A DNA stretch of 64,000 bases from Reyranella sp. CPCC 100927 (GTDB lineage: Bacteria; Pseudomonadota; Alphaproteobacteria; Reyranellales; Reyranellaceae): contig NZ_VOHA01000011.1 in assembly GCF_007859315.1 (NCBI RefSeq), positions 1-64,000 on the forward strand, read 5' to 3'. A model generated the notes under the pieces. That model was not told the DNA's origin. It saw nothing but the letters and a program-made list of their open reading frames with translations, and searched no databases. Position numbers and translations under genes: made by a program. This document shows positions 9,163 through 17,497 of this stretch, in pieces (within the stretch, counting starts at the first letter, position 1; every line of letters begins with the position of its first letter).

Positions 9163-10071
9163 ATGGCCGGTGTCGACATTTCGGCGGGCACCGCGACGCG
9201 GCGATCGGACGATCGCCGCCTGCGCCCTTATCTCGCCTTCATCTGGCCGGCGCTGGTGGTGTGCACGGCGCTGATCATCTTCCCGTGGCTGTTCACGATC
9301 TGGATGAGCCTGAACGACTGGCATATCGGCAGCGCCCGCACGTTCATCGGCCTGGAGAACTACATCAAGCTCGCCAGCGACCGCCGCTTCCTGGAGTCGA
9401 TCGGCCACACCTTCTACTTCACCGTGCTGGCGGTGTTCCTGCCGCTGGTGCTGGGCACGGTCTCGGCCCTGGTGTTCCACAAGAAGTTCCGCGGCCGCGG
9501 CTTCTTCCGCACGCTGTTCATCATGCCGATGATGGCAACGCCGGTGGCGGTGTCGCTGGTGTGGACCATGATGTTCCATCCGCAGCTGGGCGTGCTGAAC
9601 TACCTGCTGAGCCTGGTCGGCCTGCCGCCCTCCCAATGGGTGTTCGCCACCAGCACCGTGATCCCGAGCCTGGTGCTGGTCGAGATCTGGCTGTGGACGC
9701 CGTTCGTGATGATCATCGTGCTGGGCGGACTGGCGTCGCTGCCGACCGAGCCCTACGAGGCGGCGCTGATCGACGGCGCCACGCAGTGGCAGATGTTCTG
9801 GAACATCACCTATCCGCTGGTGCTGCCGTTCCTCGTCGTGGCCATGATCATCCGCACCATCGATGCGCTGAAGGCATTCGAGACCATCTGGGTGATCTGC
9901 AACGGCGGACCGGGCACGGCATCGGAAACGCTCAACGTCTATCTCTACGCGCAGGCGTTCGCCTACAACCAGGTCGGCACGGCATCGGCGGTCGTGGTGG
10001 TGTTCTTCGCCATCATCGTGGCGCTGTCGCTGGTGCTGCTGTGGGCGCGGCAGAAGGCCAAGTGGGCATGA
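9163..10071 (+). CDS. Sugar ABC transporter permease (MalF/UgpA-like)
   Basis: Inner membrane permease of 302 residues with about six membrane spans. The cytoplasmic EAA loop near residues 202-222 (EPYEAALIDGATQWQMFWNI) contacts the ATPase. It follows the binding protein by 10 bases and overlaps the next permease by 4 bases (ATGA), so the two permeases should be translationally coupled. Family knowledge makes it one half of a heterodimeric channel for carbohydrates. No ATPase gene is in the operon. Confidence 0.92.
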   Translation: MAGVDISAGTATRRSDDRRLRPYLAFIWPALVVCTALIIFPWLFTIWMSLNDWHIGSARTFIGLENYIKLASDRRFLESIGHTFYFTVLAVFLPLVLGTVSALVFHKKFRGRGFFRTLFIMPMMATPVAVSLVWTMMFHPQLGVLNYLLSLVGLPPSQWVFATSTVIPSLVLVEIWLWTPFVMIIVLGGLASLPTEPYEAALIDGATQWQMFWNITYPLVLPFLVVAMIIRTIDALKAFETIWVICNGGPGTASETLNVYLYAQAFAYNQVGTASAVVVVFFAIIVALSLVLLWARQKAKWA

Positions 10072-10958
10072 CAGCAACGACCGACAGCGACGCGCCCCTG
10101 CTGGCGCCGGCCCGCGCCGCGGTGCGGTCGCGCACGCGCCGCAGGCTGCGCCGCGCGCTCGACAAGATCGGCCTGGCGCTGGCGGTGACGGTGCTGCTGG
10201 CGCCCTGCCTGTTCGTGTTCTTCTGGATGCTGTCGCTGTCGCTGAAATACGACATCGACAATACGGCATGGCCGCCGGTGTTCATCCCGACCCAGCCGAC
10301 GCTCGACAATTTCGTGCACGTCTTCAACGAAAGCCCGATGCTGCTCTATTTCTGGAACAGCATCCAGGTCACCGGCTCGGCCACCCTGGTGGCGCTGCTG
10401 CTGGGCGTGCCGGCGGGCTACGGCATCGCCAAGGCACGCGCCCATGGCCTGGCCGCCATGCTGCTGCTGAGCCGCATGACGCCAGGGCTGTCCTACCTGA
10501 TCCCGCTGTTCACCCTGTTCCAGATCACCGGCCTGATCGGCACCGTGTGGCCGATCGCGCTCACCCACATGGTGATCACCCTGCCGATCGTGGTGTGGAT
10601 CATGATCGGCTTCTTCGAGACCCTGCCGCAGGAACTCGAGGAAGCCGCCCGCATCGACGGCGCCTCGCTGTGGCAGGCATTCCGCTACATCGCCCTGCCG
10701 CTGGCGCGGCCGGGCATCGTCGTGGGCGCCATCCTGTCGTTCATCTATTCGTGGAACAACTTCATCTTCGGCGCCGTGTTCGCCGGCCGCACCACGCGCA
10801 CCATGCCGGTCGCCGTCTACAACATGCTGACCTTCGAGAGCTTCGCCTGGGGCCCGCTGGCGGCCGCCGCCATCGTGGTGATGCTGCCGGTGATCCTGCT
10901 CACCATCATCATCCAACGCGAGATCGTGCAGGGCCTGGCGGCCGGCGGGGTGAAGTAG
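10068..10958 (+). CDS. Carbohydrate ABC transporter permease (MalG/UgpE-like)
   Basis: Second permease, 296 residues, starting at an ATG that overlaps the stop of the first permease. It has about six spans, with the EAA loop ELEEAARIDGASLWQAFRYI in the second half. A preceding Arg-rich cytoplasmic tail of about 35 residues is typical of MalG-like subunits. It ends the operon 2 bases before a family B palindrome at 10961. The absence of a downstream ATPase is unusual; a shared MsmX/UgpC-type ATPase elsewhere in the genome is the simplest explanation. Confidence 0.92.
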   Translation: MTATTDSDAPLLAPARAAVRSRTRRRLRRALDKIGLALAVTVLLAPCLFVFFWMLSLSLKYDIDNTAWPPVFIPTQPTLDNFVHVFNESPMLLYFWNSIQVTGSATLVALLLGVPAGYGIAKARAHGLAAMLLLSRMTPGLSYLIPLFTLFQITGLIGTVWPIALTHMVITLPIVVWIMIGFFETLPQELEEAARIDGASLWQAFRYIALPLARPGIVVGAILSFIYSWNNFIFGAVFAGRTTRTMPVAVYNMLTFESFAWGPLAAAAIVVMLPVILLTIIIQREIVQGLAAGGVK

Positions 10959-10960
10959 TC

Positions 10961-11018
10961 CCCGGGAGCGCGGGCGTCCCGCCGCTCAGATGCGGGCGGG
11001 ACGCCCACGCTCCCAGGG
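10961..11018. repeat. Interspersed palindrome, family B (short form)
   Basis: Arms CCCGGGAGCGCGGGCG and CGCCCACGCTCCCAGGGG flank a short centre. It separates the convergent ends of the permease operon and the alcohol dehydrogenase gene, filling the whole gap; it may serve as a bidirectional terminator. Confidence 0.8.
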
Positions 11019-11022
11019 GCCA

Positions 11023-12189
11023 TCAAGCCGCCATCTGCAGGATGGCCTTCACGTCGGCGGGGCCGTCGATCTTGCGCGGGTTGGTGTAGGTCCAGCGGTC
11101 GTGCATGGTGTTCTCGGCCAGCAGGTCGAACTGGTCGGCGCCGACGCCGACCGCCTGCAGCGAGCGCGGCAGGCCGAGACCCGCGATCAGTTCGTGCAGC
11201 GCGTCGCCCGCATCGGCGCCGGGGCGGCCCAATGCCGCGCTGATGATGGCCTGGCGTTCGGCGTTCACCGGCTTGTTCCACTTCATCACGAAGGGCAGCA
11301 TCACGCACGACGTGTAGCCGTGCGGCACGCCCGCGGTGCCGCCCAGGATGTGGCCGATGGCGTGGCTGGCGCCCTTGTCGACGCCGGCCTGCGAGCCCAC
11401 CACCGACAGCCACATGCCCTGCAGGCAATCGAGCCGCGCCGCGAGGTCGCCCTCGTTCGCCTTCACGGCGCGCAGGCCGCGGCTCAGCAGCTTGAGCGCA
11501 TGGATGTCGGCGGCCTCGGCATAGGCGTTGCAGCGCGGCGAGCAGATGTCCTCGGCGGCGTGGTCGACGGCGCGGATGCCCGACGACAGGAACAGCCACA
11601 GCGGCGTGTGCACGGTCACGGCCGGGTCGAGCACCACCGTGCGCGGCACATGCAGCGCGTGGAAGTACGACTCCTTCTTCTTCGTGGCCGTGTCGGTGCA
11701 GCCGGCGCCGGGATTGAATTCGCCGGCCGACAGCGTGGTGGGCACCGCGACCTGGCGCACGACCGGGGCTTTCAACGGCTTGCGCGTCGGCGGCGTGGCG
11801 TTGGTGATGCGCCTGTAGTCGTCGAGCTGCGCGGCAGCGGTGACATCGTTGGCGAGGCAGAGCTGCACCAGCTTGCCGGCATCGGTCACCGAACCACCGC
11901 CGATCGTGACGATCAGGTCGGCCTTGGCGTCGCGCGCGGCGTTGGCGGCCTCGACGCAGTCGGTGCGCGGCGTGTGGGCGGCGATGCGATCCCAGGTCGT
12001 GGCGTGGCGGTTGCCCAGCCCGGTCACGAGGCGCGACACGACATCGGTGGTGCGATTGAGCGTGCCGCTGGCGATGACGAAGATCCGGGTCGCGCCCAGG
12101 CGGGTCGCTTCCTCGGCCACGACATCGGCGCATGCCCGGCCGAAGATGACCTGGTCCATGTCGGGATAGCGATAGACACCGGCCTGCAT
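11023..12189 (-). CDS. Iron-containing alcohol dehydrogenase / maleylacetate reductase-like
   Basis: 388 residues. An N-terminal NAD(P)-binding half carries the glycine turn TIGGGSVTDAGK, and the C-terminal helical half has the metal ligands in a GASHAIGHILGG-type segment followed by GVPHGYT. The family reduces or oxidises alcohols and ketones, or reduces maleylacetate in hydroxyquinol/resorcinol pathways. The start at 12189 has GGAG 6 bases upstream; a longer open frame upstream overlaps the divergent cupin. The neighbouring cupin and LigB-type dioxygenase would fit an aromatic-degradation role, but no pathway-defining gene is present, so the substrate is open. Confidence 0.85.
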   Translation of the reverse strand: MQAGVYRYPDMDQVIFGRACADVVAEEATRLGATRIFVIASGTLNRTTDVVSRLVTGLGNRHATTWDRIAAHTPRTDCVEAANAARDAKADLIVTIGGGSVTDAGKLVQLCLANDVTAAAQLDDYRRITNATPPTRKPLKAPVVRQVAVPTTLSAGEFNPGAGCTDTATKKKESYFHALHVPRTVVLDPAVTVHTPLWLFLSSGIRAVDHAAEDICSPRCNAYAEAADIHALKLLSRGLRAVKANEGDLAARLDCLQGMWLSVVGSQAGVDKGASHAIGHILGGTAGVPHGYTSCVMLPFVMKWNKPVNAERQAIISAALGRPGADAGDALHELIAGLGLPRSLQAVGVGADQFDLLAENTMHDRWTYTNPRKIDGPADVKAILQMAA

Positions 12190-12358
12190 CGAGATCTCCG
12201 TCAATCGGGGGGCCGGCACAGTGCGGTGCGGGCGGCGACGGCGCAACATTTTGGGTTGCCGGCTCACTGTGCGCATAGGTGTCAGGTCGCGCGTGCATTG
12301 CCAGAAAGGCTGCCGCGGCCCCATACTGGCGCCTTCGAGATTCGAGAGGGAGCGCACC

Positions 12359-12769
12359 ATGGACACCGTCATCTTGGACAAGCCGAAGAAACAGGCCCAT
12401 GCGTCCAAGGCCAAGCCCCGGTACGTGCCGGGCCGCCGCGAGTTCTTCAAATACCGTGAGCTGGGCGTCACCGAGGCCAGCAACGGCAGCATGCGCGCGC
12501 AGGTGACGTCGGCCACGCAGGGCATGTCGCGGCCGACTGGCTGGCACTACCACGTGTGCGAATCGCAGCTGGTCTACATGCTGAGCGGCTGGGTCGACCT
12601 CGAGTTCGAGGACGGCGAGACCATCCGCGTCGAGGCCGGCGACTCACTCTACATCCCCGGCGGCCTGCGCCACAACGAGATCAAGACCTCGGACACGTTC
12701 GAGCTGCTGGAAGTCTCGGTGCCGGCCGACATGGGCACCGTCGCCTGCGATCCGCCGGCGGGACGTTAA
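12359..12769 (+). CDS. Single-domain cupin protein
   Basis: 136 residues. The conserved beta-barrel shows both cupin motifs: GWHYHVCESQLVYMLSG (metal ligands His, His, Glu) around residues 61-77, and DSLYIPGGLRHNE (His) around 95-107. The start at 12359 is preceded by GAGAGGGAGC. Single-domain cupins act as metal-dependent isomerases or dioxygenases or as sensors; nothing here separates these. The gene is divergent from the iron alcohol dehydrogenase, with 169 bases between their starts. Confidence 0.8.
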   Translation: MDTVILDKPKKQAHASKAKPRYVPGRREFFKYRELGVTEASNGSMRAQVTSATQGMSRPTGWHYHVCESQLVYMLSGWVDLEFEDGETIRVEAGDSLYIPGGLRHNEIKTSDTFELLEVSVPADMGTVACDPPAGR

Positions 12770-12930
12770 TTCCCTTCCCCGCTTGCGGGGAAGGTGGCCG
12801 AAGGCCGGATGGGGACCCGACGAGATCTTAGTAACTGAGACCACGTCGGGTCCCCTCCGCCCACCGACGTTTCGACGCGAAGCGTCGAAACGTCGTATCG
12901 GGGGCACCTCCCCAACTTCGTTGGGGAGGA
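12770..12930. repeat. Composite palindromic repeat, family D (CTTCCCCGC...GGGGAAGG)
   Basis: Opens with the perfect palindrome CCTTCCCCGCTTGCGGGGAAGG, continues through GTGGCCGAAGGCCGGATGGGG, an inner hairpin (CGTTTCGACGC/GCGTCGAAACG) and ends with CTCCCCAAC...GTTGGGGAG. Related copies lie at 48199-48363 and 61922-62051. It fills the gap between the cupin and the convergent dioxygenase. Confidence 0.8.
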
Positions 12931-13701
12931 CTATTCGAACGCGAACGACGTCATCGACAGGGTGCCGTTGGTGAAGCTGCGGTGCAGGGCGCGGCCGCGG
13001 GCGCCCTCGCCGGCAGCGCCCAGGGCCACGAACAGCGGCAGGAAATGCTCGTCGGTGGGATGCGCCATCAGCGCATCGGGGGCCTGACGCTTCCAGTCGA
13101 CCAGCGCCTCGACATCGCCCGCCTCCACCCGCGCCACCAGCCAGTCATCGAAGCGCTGCGCCCAGTCGGCCACCACGCCGTGCTGGCCGCGCATCAGCAC
13201 CCGCAGGTTATGGGTAGCGCTGCCGCTGCCCAGCACCAGGACGCCCTCGGCCGCCAGCGGCGCCAGCGCACGGCCCACCGCCAGGTGATGGGCCGCATCG
13301 AGATAGGGTTGCACCGCCAGCTGCAGGATCGGGATGTCGGCCGCCGGCCAGCCCAGCAGCGCCGGTACCCAGGCGCCGTGATCCAGTCCCTGCTCCGGAT
13401 CGACCGCCGCGGTCATGCCGGCAGTATCCAGTGCAGCCACGATGCGTTCGGCAATGTCGGGCGCGCCCGGCGCCGGATACCGGAACGTGTAGAGCTGCGG
13501 CGGGAAGCCGTAGAAATCATGCACCGTCTCGGGCCGTGGCGCCGTCGAGACCGCCGGCACGCGCGTCATCCAGTGCGCCGAGACGGCGACGATCGCCGTG
13601 GGCCGCGCGACCATCTCGCCGAGCTGGCGCAGGAAGCGCGTCGCCGGCACGTCCTCGAGGATCAGCATCGGTGAGCCGTGAGATACGAACAGCGGGGTCA
13701 T
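12931..13701 (-). CDS. Class III extradiol dioxygenase family protein (DODA/YgiD-like)
   Basis: 256 residues, LigB-superfamily fold of the 4,5-DOPA-extradiol-dioxygenase type. The N-terminus has FVSHGSP with the first metal His, then SAHW near residue 42 and a third conserved His in the LDHGAWVP segment; the GSGSATHNL segment is also family-typical. These enzymes use a non-haem metal and oxygen to open catechol rings, and bacterial YgiD homologues act on DOPA-like compounds in vitro. Length is normal. It faces away from the ABC binding protein. Physiological substrate unknown. Confidence 0.88.
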   Translation of the reverse strand: MTPLFVSHGSPMLILEDVPATRFLRQLGEMVARPTAIVAVSAHWMTRVPAVSTAPRPETVHDFYGFPPQLYTFRYPAPGAPDIAERIVAALDTAGMTAAVDPEQGLDHGAWVPALLGWPAADIPILQLAVQPYLDAAHHLAVGRALAPLAAEGVLVLGSGSATHNLRVLMRGQHGVVADWAQRFDDWLVARVEAGDVEALVDWKRQAPDALMAHPTDEHFLPLFVALGAAGEGARGRALHRSFTNGTLSMTSFAFE

Positions 13702-13828
13702 GCCTGCTCACAAGGTTGGCCGATCGCCACCGTGCCAGCGCCTTGATGGTTCGACAAGCGGGCGCCGAATGCTGCTATCGTTGACCTGCCACCGGTGCGA
13801 TGTGGCGTTTCCCAGGGGAGTGAGGGTG

Positions 13829-15403
13829 ATGTCCGTGTTGGGCAAGACGGCGGCCGCAATGATGGCCGGCCTGGTTGGGGCAAGTCTGCTGTGGTCGGCA
13901 GCGCAGGCGCAGACCACCTTGCGCGTGGTGGCGCATTCGGACCTGAAGGTGCTGGATCCGATCTGGACCACCGCCTACATCACCCGCAACCACGGCTACC
14001 TGATCTACGATACCCTGCTGGCGCAGGACGGCGATCTGCACATCCGCCCGCAGATGGCTGACTGGAAGGTCAGCGACGACAAGCTTACCTACACCTTCAC
14101 GCTGCGCGATGGCCTGGAATGGCATGACGGCCAGCCGGTGACCAGCGCGGACGTGGTGCCCTCGATCAAGCGCTGGGCCGAGCGCGACGGCATGGGCCAG
14201 CAACTGTGGCAGTTCGTGAAGGAGCTGAAAGCGGTCGACCCCAAGACGGTGCAACTGGTGCTGAAGGAGCCCTACGGGCTGGTGCTGGAGGCGCTGGGCA
14301 AGCCGAGTTCGACGGTGCCCTTCATCATGCCCAAGCGCGTCGCCGAGACGCCGTCGAACCAGCAGATCAAGGACATGATCGGCTCGGGGCCGTTCATCTT
14401 CAAGCAGGACGAGTGGAAGCCGGGCGACAAGGTCGTCTACGTGAAGAACGCGAAGTACAAGCCGCGCGCCGAGCCGCCCTCCGGGCTGGCCGGCGGCAAG
14501 GTCGCCAAGGTCGATCGCATCGAGTGGCTCTCGATCCCCGATGCGCTGACGGCGGTCAACGCGCTGATCGCCGGCGAAATCGACATGATCGAGCTGCCGC
14601 CGCCCGACCTCTTCCCGGTGATGAAGGACGAGAAGAACATCCAGATCTACGGCTGGAATGTGCTGGGCAGCCAGATCATCGCCCGCCTCAATCACCTTCA
14701 CCCGCCCTTCAACAACGTGAAGGCGCGCCTGGCGGTGCTCTACGCCACGGCGCAGGAGGACTACCTGCAGGCGCAGGTCGGCGACAAGGACATCTATACC
14801 GTCTGCAACGCGCCGCTGGTCTGCGGCACGCCGCAGGCCAAGACCTATGGCGACCTGCTGATCAAGCCCGACCTCGCCAAGGCGCGCCAGCTGCTGAAGG
14901 AGTCGGGCTACGACGGCACGCCGATCGTCATCATGCACGCCACCGATCTGCAGTCGACCAACCGGCTGCCGCAGGTCGCCAAGGCCCAGCTCGAGAAGGT
15001 CGGCTTCAAGGTCGACATGCAGTCGATGGACTGGCAGTCGGTGGTGTCGCGGCGGGCCAAGAAGGATCCGCCGGCCCAGGGCGGCTGGCACATGTTCTTC
15101 ACCACCGCCGTCTCCGTCGACGCGGCCAACCCGGTCAACATCTTCACCAGCGGCGGCTGCGACACGGCATGGTTCGGCTGGACGTGCGATGAGGAACTGG
15201 AGAAGGCGCGCACCGCGTATTCGCGTGCCACCGACGATGCGACCCGCAAGGCGCTCTCCGACAAGATCCAGGACCGCATCACCGAGCAAGGTCACCATCT
15301 CGTGATCGGCCAGTTCAAGCAATACGGCGCCTACCGCAAGGACCGCATGGAAGGCTGGCTGCCCGGGCCTGTCGCCGTGTTCTGGAACATCAGCAAGAAA
15401 TAG
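13829..15403 (+). CDS. ABC transporter substrate-binding protein, family 5 (peptide/nickel type)
   Basis: 524 residues. A signal peptide (MSVLGKTAAAMMAG...AQA, cleavage near residue 28) precedes a DppA/OppA-type fold with the family pattern DLKVLDPIWT and YTFTLRDGLEWHDGQPVT. Such proteins deliver peptides, opines, glutathione or nickel to an inner membrane ABC channel. The start at 13829 follows GGGGAGTGAGGG; the frame is open upstream but that part lacks signal-peptide character. No permease or ATPase genes adjoin it, so this is an orphan binding protein. Confidence 0.88.
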   Translation: MSVLGKTAAAMMAGLVGASLLWSAAQAQTTLRVVAHSDLKVLDPIWTTAYITRNHGYLIYDTLLAQDGDLHIRPQMADWKVSDDKLTYTFTLRDGLEWHDGQPVTSADVVPSIKRWAERDGMGQQLWQFVKELKAVDPKTVQLVLKEPYGLVLEALGKPSSTVPFIMPKRVAETPSNQQIKDMIGSGPFIFKQDEWKPGDKVVYVKNAKYKPRAEPPSGLAGGKVAKVDRIEWLSIPDALTAVNALIAGEIDMIELPPPDLFPVMKDEKNIQIYGWNVLGSQIIARLNHLHPPFNNVKARLAVLYATAQEDYLQAQVGDKDIYTVCNAPLVCGTPQAKTYGDLLIKPDLAKARQLLKESGYDGTPIVIMHATDLQSTNRLPQVAKAQLEKVGFKVDMQSMDWQSVVSRRAKKDPPAQGGWHMFFTTAVSVDAANPVNIFTSGGCDTAWFGWTCDEELEKARTAYSRATDDATRKALSDKIQDRITEQGHHLVIGQFKQYGAYRKDRMEGWLPGPVAVFWNISKK

Positions 15404-15549
15404 CCGCAAGGGGCGCGCCGCGGCCGACGGCGCGCCTCGCTGCATCCGCTGAGGTACCGGGCGCGTAACTATATGGAATAGACGTAACGCCGGAGGTGTT
15501 CAGATCTGGGAACCCTTGTGTCATTCAGCCCCGTGCGCCGGGAGGAAAG

Positions 15550-15912
15550 ATGGACGACGAACGGCACGCTGTGTCCTGCCCGATGGATTTCATCCTGCGA
15601 ATCCTGATGGGCCCCTGGACCACCTACATCCTCTACACCCTGGGCGAGCATGGACCGCAGCGCTTCGGCGAACTGAAGCGCCGGGTGACCGGCGTGTCGG
15701 CCAAGATGCTGACCGAACGCCTGCGCTCGCTGGAACAGGCCGAGCTGATCAGCCGGCACTACGAGCCCACCATCCCGCCCAAGGTCACCTACGCGCTCAC
15801 CGCGCGCGGTCGCGAACTCGGCGGCGTGCTGGACCAGCTCTCGGCGCTGGGCAGCAAGTGGCTGGCCGAGGACAGCACCCGCGCCCCGCGCATCGCCCAG
15901 GCAGCGGAGTAG
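15550..15912 (+). CDS. HxlR-type winged-helix transcriptional regulator
   Basis: 120 residues. The whole protein is an HxlR domain: the lead cysteine CPMDFILRIL, a helix-turn-helix (RFGELKRRVTGVSAKMLTERLRSLE split over about 35-60) and wing (YALTARGREL). HxlR proteins sense redox or aldehyde stress and usually control a neighbouring oxidoreductase. GGAGG lies 6 bases before the ATG. Here the neighbours are a binding protein upstream and a convergent deacylase, so the target is unclear. Confidence 0.88.
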   Translation: MDDERHAVSCPMDFILRILMGPWTTYILYTLGEHGPQRFGELKRRVTGVSAKMLTERLRSLEQAELISRHYEPTIPPKVTYALTARGRELGGVLDQLSALGSKWLAEDSTRAPRIAQAAE

Positions 15913-15917
15913 GCCTT

Positions 15918-16079
15918 AGTCCCTCTCCCGTTTGCGGGAGAGGGAGGGGCCCGTTGCGCGCAGCGCAATGGGAGGGTGAGGGGCCACACACGAAGCGCCT
16001 CGTCCTTATCCCCTCACCTTCCCATCGTGCTGCGCACGATGGGCCCCTTCCTCTCCCGCTCACGGGAGAGGAAATCCGA
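15918..16079. repeat. Composite palindromic repeat, family C (CCCTCTCCCG...CGGGAGAGG)
   Basis: Begins with CCCTCTCCCG-TTTG-CGGGAGAGGG, passes through two long inverted segments around GTGAGGGGCC and CCCCTCACC, and ends CCTCTCCCGCTCACGGGAGAGG. The halves are roughly inverted around position 16000. It fills the gap between convergent genes. Confidence 0.8.
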
Positions 16080-16080
16080 A

Positions 16081-17115
16081 CTACCCCTCGTACGGCGTGC
16101 CGAGGTGGAAGAGGCAGTCGCCGCGTTCGCTGCGGCCGGGCACGCGCTTGCAGATCACCAGGCCATCGCGTTCGAAATGCGCCACGCTGGGCTCGCGCCA
16201 GGGCGTGTCGTGGAAGTGGATACGGCCGGCCGGCTGGCCGCGCTTGACCTCGTCGCCCAGCTCGACCAGCGGCTCGAACACGCCGCCGTCGGGCGCGTAG
16301 ACGTAGTAGTCGTTACCGCCCATCGTCAGGAAGCGGGTCGGCGGCGTCGCCGGCACCGGCCCGGTATAGGCGCCCAGATGCGCCAGCACACGGCGCACGC
16401 CCTCCTCGGCCAGCTTCAGCACCGAGGGCGTCACCTGGCCGCCGCCGCCCAGCTCGGTGCCGATGCTGATCACGCCCTGCCGGCGCGACGCTGCCGTCAA
16501 GGTGCGGTCCATGCCCTGCAGCGCCGAGCCGATCCAGCCCAGCGGCGCGCCGAACGCGCGCATCATGCCCAGCAGCTTCTCCATGCCGGCCGGCTCCGGA
16601 TCGCGCCGGCACAGGGTGCTGGGGATGTACATCAACGAACTGCCGCCGGAGTGCAGGTCGATCGAGTAGTCGCACTTCGGCAGCAGCACATGCTCGATGA
16701 AGAACGCGATCTGGCGCGTGATGTCGCCATCGGGGTCGCCGGGGAAGCTGCGGTTGAGATTGCCGTCGTCGATCGGCGAGGTACGCATGCCAGCCAGCGC
16801 CGCCGGGAAGTTGGCTGACGGCAGGATGATGATGCGGCCCCGCACCTGCGAGGGGTCGAGCCCGCGGATCAGCCCGCCCAGCGCCAGCTGGCCCTCCCAT
16901 TCGTCGCCGTGGTTGCCCGCCATCATCAGCACCCGCGGGCCGTCGCCGTTCTTGATGCAGGCCACCGGGATCGGCAGCCAGCCATAGGCCGAGCGGTGCA
17001 CCGAGTGCGGCACCCGGATGAAGCCTGTCTGCTTGCCGTCCTTGGCCAGGTCGAGCTCGAGAAAAAGTCGGCTGCGTGCGCCGGCGTCGATGCCTGCCTC
17101 CCCTCCACGGTCCAC
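16081..17115 (-). CDS. Succinylglutamate desuccinylase/aspartoacylase family Zn deacylase (DoeB-like)
   Basis: About 344 residues with a GTG start at 17115. M14-type zinc carboxypeptidase-like fold: GNHGDEWEG supplies the His and Glu ligands, and DLHSGG the later His; NLNRSFPG is the conserved Asn-Arg motif that binds the substrate carboxylate. The family cleaves N-acyl groups from amino acids; length and motifs resemble DoeB of ectoine degradation, but no doeA is nearby. The start is uncertain: the GTG has no ribosome site, whereas a very strong GGAGGGGAGG lies just before an in-frame ATC at 17094. It is convergent with the HxlR gene. Confidence 0.8.
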   Translation of the reverse strand: MDRGGEAGIDAGARSRLFLELDLAKDGKQTGFIRVPHSVHRSAYGWLPIPVACIKNGDGPRVLMMAGNHGDEWEGQLALGGLIRGLDPSQVRGRIIILPSANFPAALAGMRTSPIDDGNLNRSFPGDPDGDITRQIAFFIEHVLLPKCDYSIDLHSGGSSLMYIPSTLCRRDPEPAGMEKLLGMMRAFGAPLGWIGSALQGMDRTLTAASRRQGVISIGTELGGGGQVTPSVLKLAEEGVRRVLAHLGAYTGPVPATPPTRFLTMGGNDYYVYAPDGGVFEPLVELGDEVKRGQPAGRIHFHDTPWREPSVAHFERDGLVICKRVPGRSERGDCLFHLGTPYEG

Positions 17116-17497
17116 ACAAAAGAAGAGCCCGGCCGCCCTTACGCGATCCAGCCGGCGCTCCCGCGGACGCGACTGTGCGGCGCCCGACCCGCGCGCCGCA
17201 AGACTGCCTGTTGCACGCCCCCTGAGATTATCCACAGGGTGTGGCAAATCTGTCACAAAACGAACATACCCACCATCGGCAGGGGCATCCTAAGCTTCGA
17301 CCTACTTTCCCTTGCGTGCCCGGGTCTCTTCTCGCAATTCGTTCTTCTTTTGTCCGACCTTCAATCCGCCCCGGACCGATTCTCTTAAAGGCCGATCCTA
17401 ATGTCTTTGATCAAGTTATCCGCCCGACCTAATCTCCTCTCACATTTTGTGTTTTCAGTATTTTCATTCGATTGCCAAAAATTCATTCAGGCCAAAA
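17116..17497. other. Intergenic region, AT-rich in its right half, with a DnaA-box-like 9-mer
   Basis: This 382-base gap separates divergent genes. From about 17230 base composition drops well below the neighbours, with T-rich tracts near 17340 and 17440-17470, as expected for the promoter of the DUF2927-like gene. A perfect DnaA-box consensus TTATCCACA sits at 17228-17236, but only one copy is evident. I see no gene or convincing promoter hexamers. Confidence 0.5.

Noticed and set aside
7524-9191. 5' extension of the MFS gene frame to 941 codons
   Set aside because: The extension runs through a palindromic repeat and antisense of the binding-protein gene; a TTG with a strong ribosome site at 7523 gives a normal MFS length.
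17228-17236. DnaA box TTATCCACA as a replication origin marker
   Set aside because: Only one perfect copy is present, with no cluster, no dnaA/dnaN/parAB or hemE neighbours, and a 9-mer is expected by chance in 64 kb with fair probability.
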